From: Isosphaera sp. | GTDB taxonomy: Bacteria; Planctomycetota; Planctomycetia; Gemmatales; Gemmataceae | DNA length: 64,000 nucleotides | Assembly: GCA_013822345.1 (NCBI GenBank) | Contig: PNKH01000003.1 | Coordinates: 62,001-126,000, forward strand | Reading direction: 5' to 3' | Part shown: positions 61,317 through 64,000 of the stretch, one piece after another | How the letters are laid out: each line of letters begins with the position of its first letter | Numbering within the stretch: the stretch's first letter is position 1 | Notes under the pieces: model-generated | The model's input: only the letters and a program-made list of their open reading frames with translations | Database searches by the model: none | Told to the model about the DNA's origin: nothing | Made by a program: the position numbers and the translations under genes

Positions 61317-62435
61317 TTACACCGCCCCGAACCGCTTCAGCGCATCCCGGTTCAGCTCGATGCCGAGTCCCGGCGCGTCCGGGATGGTGAGCAGGCCGTC
61401 GGCGTCCGGGCGGAACGGGACGGTGACCAGGTCGTCGACGTACGGCGACGGGGTGAGGAACTCGACGTACCGGGCGACCGGCATCGCGGCGGCGAGTTGC
61501 AGGTCGGCCGCCAGCCCGACGGCCGTGTTCCACCCGTGCGGCACCCACCCGACGTGGTGCTCGTGCGCCATCCACGCGACCCGCCACGCCTCGGTCAGCC
61601 CGCCGCACTTGGTGCAGTCCGGCTGGACGATGTCGACGCACTTCTGCTCGAACAGCGGCCGGAAGCTCTGCCGGCGGGTGAGCACCTCGCCGGTCGCGAT
61701 CGGCAGCGGGGCGTGCCGCCGCAGCTCGGCGAAGCCGGCCAGGTCGTCCGGGGACAGCGGCTCCTCGAACCACGTCACGCCGTACCCGGCGAGCATGTGG
61801 GCGGTCCGCAGCGCCCACTTGTACCCGTGCGGCCAGTGGGCGTCGCTGCCGCCGGCGTCGACCATCAACTCCACGTCCGGGCCGACCGCGTCCCGGGCGG
61901 TCCGGACGAGCAACTCGTCCGTCTTCGCGTCCCGCCGGCCGAACGGCCGCCACCCGAGCTTGATCGCCCGGAACCCCCGCGCCACCGCGGTCCGCAGCTT
62001 CTCGCGGAGCGGGTCGGGCTCGTCGAACAGGAGCGACCCGTACGGCTTGATCCGGGTGCGGTAGTTCCCGCCGAGGAGCCGGGACACCGGCTGGTTCGTG
62101 AGCTTGCCGAACAGGTCCCAGAGGGCGATGTCGATGCCGCTGATGGCGTGCTCGACGCTCCCGCCGCGGCCCTGCCAGAAGGTGTTCTGCCGCAGCTTCT
62201 CGCTGACCCGGGCCGGCTCGTCGGCCCGCTCGCCGATCAGGAGCGGGCGGAGCAGCCGGACCGCGGCGGCGACCAGGTGGCTGCTCGTGAACGTGCTGCC
62301 GACGCCGACCAGGCCCTCGTCGGTGAGCACCTCGACGACGGTGTGGACGTCGTCCTCGGGGGTGAGCTCCGCGGCCCACCCGCCCTCGACCGTCCCGCCG
62401 GTCAGCCCGGTCAGCCGCACGTCGGCGATCTTCAC
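61317..62435 (-). CDS. Mandelate racemase/muconate-lactonizing enzyme family protein
   Basis: 372 residues. Metal ligands Asp193 (LMVDAGG), Glu224/225 (WFEEP) and Glu250 (IATGEV); catalytic Lys159 region FRAIKLGW and His300 (WVPHGW). The N-terminal capping domain (1-125) includes TFTSSHLVAAAV and ISGIDIALWDLFGKL. The pattern is that of sugar-acid dehydratases rather than MLE, but the substrate is open. GTG 62435 overlaps the creatininase-family stop by 4 nt (GTGA), implying translational coupling. Confidence 0.9.
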   Translation of the reverse strand: MKIADVRLTGLTGGTVEGGWAAELTPEDDVHTVVEVLTDEGLVGVGSTFTSSHLVAAAVRLLRPLLIGERADEPARVSEKLRQNTFWQGRGGSVEHAISGIDIALWDLFGKLTNQPVSRLLGGNYRTRIKPYGSLLFDEPDPLREKLRTAVARGFRAIKLGWRPFGRRDAKTDELLVRTARDAVGPDVELMVDAGGSDAHWPHGYKWALRTAHMLAGYGVTWFEEPLSPDDLAGFAELRRHAPLPIATGEVLTRRQSFRPLFEQKCVDIVQPDCTKCGGLTEAWRVAWMAHEHHVGWVPHGWNTAVGLAADLQLAAAMPVARYVEFLTPSPYVDDLVTVPFRPDADGLLTIPDAPGLGIELNRDALKRFGAV

Positions 62436-63313
62436 GCCCCACCCCCGATCGGCCGCTGCCCCCACGGGATCGGCATCGTCGGCGGCTTCCGGTGCCGGTC
62501 CTTGCGGACGTCCTTCGGCCGGTCCTTCCACCACGTCACGAACCGGACGAGCTGCTTCACCGCCTCCTCGTAGACCTCCCGCCCCTTCTCCGCGGTCGCC
62601 AACTCCGCGTCGCCGAGAACGCCGGTGTCCGAGTAACTGCTCGTCCACGAGACGACCGTCGCCGGCCCGGCCGCGAACAGGTCGACCCAGTTGAACGGGC
62701 TGTCTTCGTTGTTGAAGCTGATGGTGTCGCTCTTGATGAGATCCTTCCGGACGTTGTCGCCGTCGAGGTAGAGGTACAGGCTCGTCTCCAGCTCACACGC
62801 GTGTGAGCACCCGCCGGGGAACTTGCTCTGCCGCCACCGCGGCATGAAGGTCTTGTCCACGGACAGCAGGTTCCACCACGCGACGACGCAGCACTCGGCG
62901 TCCGTCTCCAGGTTCGTCCGCCGGGCCACGAGGTCCAGGTTCGGCATGTTCGAGCCGTGGCCGTTCAGCAGGACGATCTTCTTGAACCCGTGGTACGCGA
63001 GGCTCTTGGTGATGTCGAGCACCTGGTGCATGAAGTGCTCGAAGTCGGTGTTGATGGTCCCGGGGAAGTCCATCACGTGCCCGGTGTACCCGTAGGCGAC
63101 CACCGGCAGCACCAGCATCTTCTCCGCGATTTCCCGGCCCGCCCCCGACGCGACCCCGCACGGGCAGACGAGGTCCACGTCGAGCGGGAGGTGGGGGCCG
63201 TGCTGCTCGACCGCCCCGCACGGCACGACACACACTTTGCCCATCTCGACCGCGTCGTTGATCTCGGGCCACGTCAACTTCTCGTAACGATACTCAGTCT
63301 TCGCACGACTCAT
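62432..63313 (-). CDS. Creatininase family protein
   Basis: 293 residues. Metal-binding pattern GAVEQHGPHLPLDVDL (Glu36, His38, Asp45 region), LLNGHGSN (His) and ACELETS (Glu). Members hydrolyse cyclic amides (creatinine) or, in planctomycetes and some other bacteria, act on sugar or cyclitol derivatives such as 3-dehydro-scyllo-inosose. The location among enolase-superfamily dehydratases favours a carbohydrate ring-opening role over creatinine (inference). ATG 63313 is 8 nt downstream of the stop of the enolase-superfamily gene at 63322. Confidence 0.88.
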   Translation of the reverse strand: MSRAKTEYRYEKLTWPEINDAVEMGKVCVVPCGAVEQHGPHLPLDVDLVCPCGVASGAGREIAEKMLVLPVVAYGYTGHVMDFPGTINTDFEHFMHQVLDITKSLAYHGFKKIVLLNGHGSNMPNLDLVARRTNLETDAECCVVAWWNLLSVDKTFMPRWRQSKFPGGCSHACELETSLYLYLDGDNVRKDLIKSDTISFNNEDSPFNWVDLFAAGPATVVSWTSSYSDTGVLGDAELATAEKGREVYEEAVKQLVRFVTWWKDRPKDVRKDRHRKPPTMPIPWGQRPIGGGA

Positions 63314-63321
63314 GGCGGCCC

Positions 63322-64000
63322 TCACTTTGATTCCGCGACGAGGTACTTCTTCACGAACGCCTCGTCGATGGTGACGCCGAGGCCGGGGCGGTCCGGCACC
63401 TCCATCCACCCGCCCACCGACTGCACCTTCTCGTGCGTCAACTCGTGGCGGAGCGGCGAGTCCTCGACGCAGTCCTCGAACAGGAACGCGTCCCGGCACG
63501 TCGACAGCCAGTGGATGCTCGCGGCGACGGTCAGCGGGCTGGTGTAGCAGTGGTTGCACAGCCGGCCGCCGCCCTCCTCCACCCGGCCCCGGATGTACGC
63601 GGCGTCGGTGAACCCGCACCGGGAGATGTCGACCTGGTACACGTCGAGGGCCCGGCGGTCGATGAGCGGGCGGAACGACTCCCGCCCGCACTCCCCCTCC
63701 CCGGCCGCGATCGGGACCGGCGACCGGTCGCGGAGCCACACGTACCCGTCGATGTCGTCCTGCCGGAGCGGTTCCTCGAACCACTCGGGCCGGTACTCGG
63801 CGAACGCGTGCGCCCGCCGCAGGGCGGTCCGGGCGTCGTACACGCACCCGGCGTCGATCAACAGCGTCGCGTTGCCGAGTCCCTCCCGGGCGCCCCGCAC
63901 CAGGTCGATGTCGACCGCCTCGGACGTGCCCATCGGCTCCCACCCGAACTTCACCGCCGCGTAGCCGGCGGCAACCCACCGCCGGGCGATGTCGGCGGTC
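63322..64000 (-). CDS. Mandelate racemase/enolase superfamily protein, truncated by window edge
   Basis: C-terminal 225 residues only; the capping domain lies beyond the window. The barrel part starts in-frame with GYAAVKFGWEPMG and shows the metal ligands Asp (LLIDAG), Glu (WFEEP), Glu (IAAGEGE), and His in LCNHCYTSPLT. The NHCYTSP segment is an unusual version of the usual His/Asp region, so its subgroup is uncertain. A GTG at 63954 lies inside the barrel and is not the start. It is the first of three enolase-superfamily genes in the operon. Confidence 0.88.
   Translation of the reverse strand, partial: TADIARRWVAAGYAAVKFGWEPMGTSEAVDIDLVRGAREGLGNATLLIDAGCVYDARTALRRAHAFAEYRPEWFEEPLRQDDIDGYVWLRDRSPVPIAAGEGECGRESFRPLIDRRALDVYQVDISRCGFTDAAYIRGRVEEGGGRLCNHCYTSPLTVAASIHWLSTCRDAFLFEDCVEDSPLRHELTHEKVQSVGGWMEVPDRPGLGVTIDEAFVKKYLVAESK

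Noticed and set aside
63322-63954. GTG 63954 as the start of the last enolase-superfamily gene
   Set aside because: The frame continues to the window edge with conserved barrel sequence (ARRWVAAGYAAVKFGW), so the gene is truncated rather than short.
1-64000. CRISPR arrays, tRNA or rRNA genes, prophage or IS elements
   Set aside because: No regularly spaced direct repeats, no cloverleaf or rRNA sequence, and no transposase or integrase motifs were seen. The palindromic elements have no coding content.

Overview
This is a very GC-rich window. It carries several lineage markers: planctomycete-type cytochrome/DUF1549-DUF1553 proteins, DUF1501 proteins, many secreted sulfatases, a small protein with the TIGR02996 'repeat-companion' motif, and an ECF sigma factor beside a Ser/Thr kinase fused to WD40 repeats. 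Together these point to a Planctomycetota chromosome, most likely Gemmataceae (inferred from family content only). Coding density is high, GTG starts are common, and several gene pairs overlap by 4 nt (ATGA/GTGA). I see no tRNA, rRNA, CRISPR, transposase, integrase or phage gene.

Layout. 1-4187 (-): methyltransferase, penicillin-acylase-like enzyme and a truncated DUF1549-type cytochrome protein. 4284-7170 (+): two sulfatases. 7198-9675 (-): Gfo/Idh oxidoreductase, HpcH/HpaI aldolase and RidA. 9825-16188 (-): a complete RND efflux operon (permease, adaptor, outer-membrane channel). 16297-19887 (+): two sulfatases, then two small proteins. 19984-31667 (-): six co-directional genes for secreted hydrolases and PSCyt/DUF1501 proteins, including one gene that encodes two complete sulfatases. 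31792-36668 (+): ECF sigma factor, membrane kinase with an N-terminal zinc motif and a WD40 domain, and a macro-domain protein. 36686-43902 (-): second cytochrome/DUF1501/DUF1501/PPC-domain cluster. 44113-50726: MFS transporter, sialidase-like protein, VIT/vWA protein and a pair of related membrane proteins. 50780-53879 (-): aldo/keto reductase, beta-hydroxyacid dehydrogenase and MFS transporter. 54023-56180 (+): small secreted protein and a GH51-like hydrolase. 56288-64000 (-): a tightly packed operon with three enolase-superfamily members, a creatininase-family protein, a DHDPS-family aldolase, an MFS transporter and a ceramidase-like hydrolase.

How it fits together. The window suits a degrader of sulfated or complex polysaccharides. 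Nine sulfatase domains and a GH51-like enzyme would act outside the cytoplasm. MFS carriers would import the released sugar acids. Enolase-superfamily dehydratases, an aldolase and dehydrogenases would catabolise them. The ECF/kinase pair diverges by 124 bp from the largest sulfatase/cytochrome cluster and is a candidate regulator.

The most unusual signal is non-coding. At least a dozen intergenic inverted-repeat elements occur, from about 33 to 190 bp. One family has four copies of 100-112 bp that can fold as an outer stem, two side hairpins and a central stem (a four-way junction). Side-hairpin stems differ between copies by paired changes that keep base-pairing. A 192-bp element and a two-copy family share the layout with unrelated sequence. 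Several elements carry the stop codons of the flanking genes in their terminal bases.
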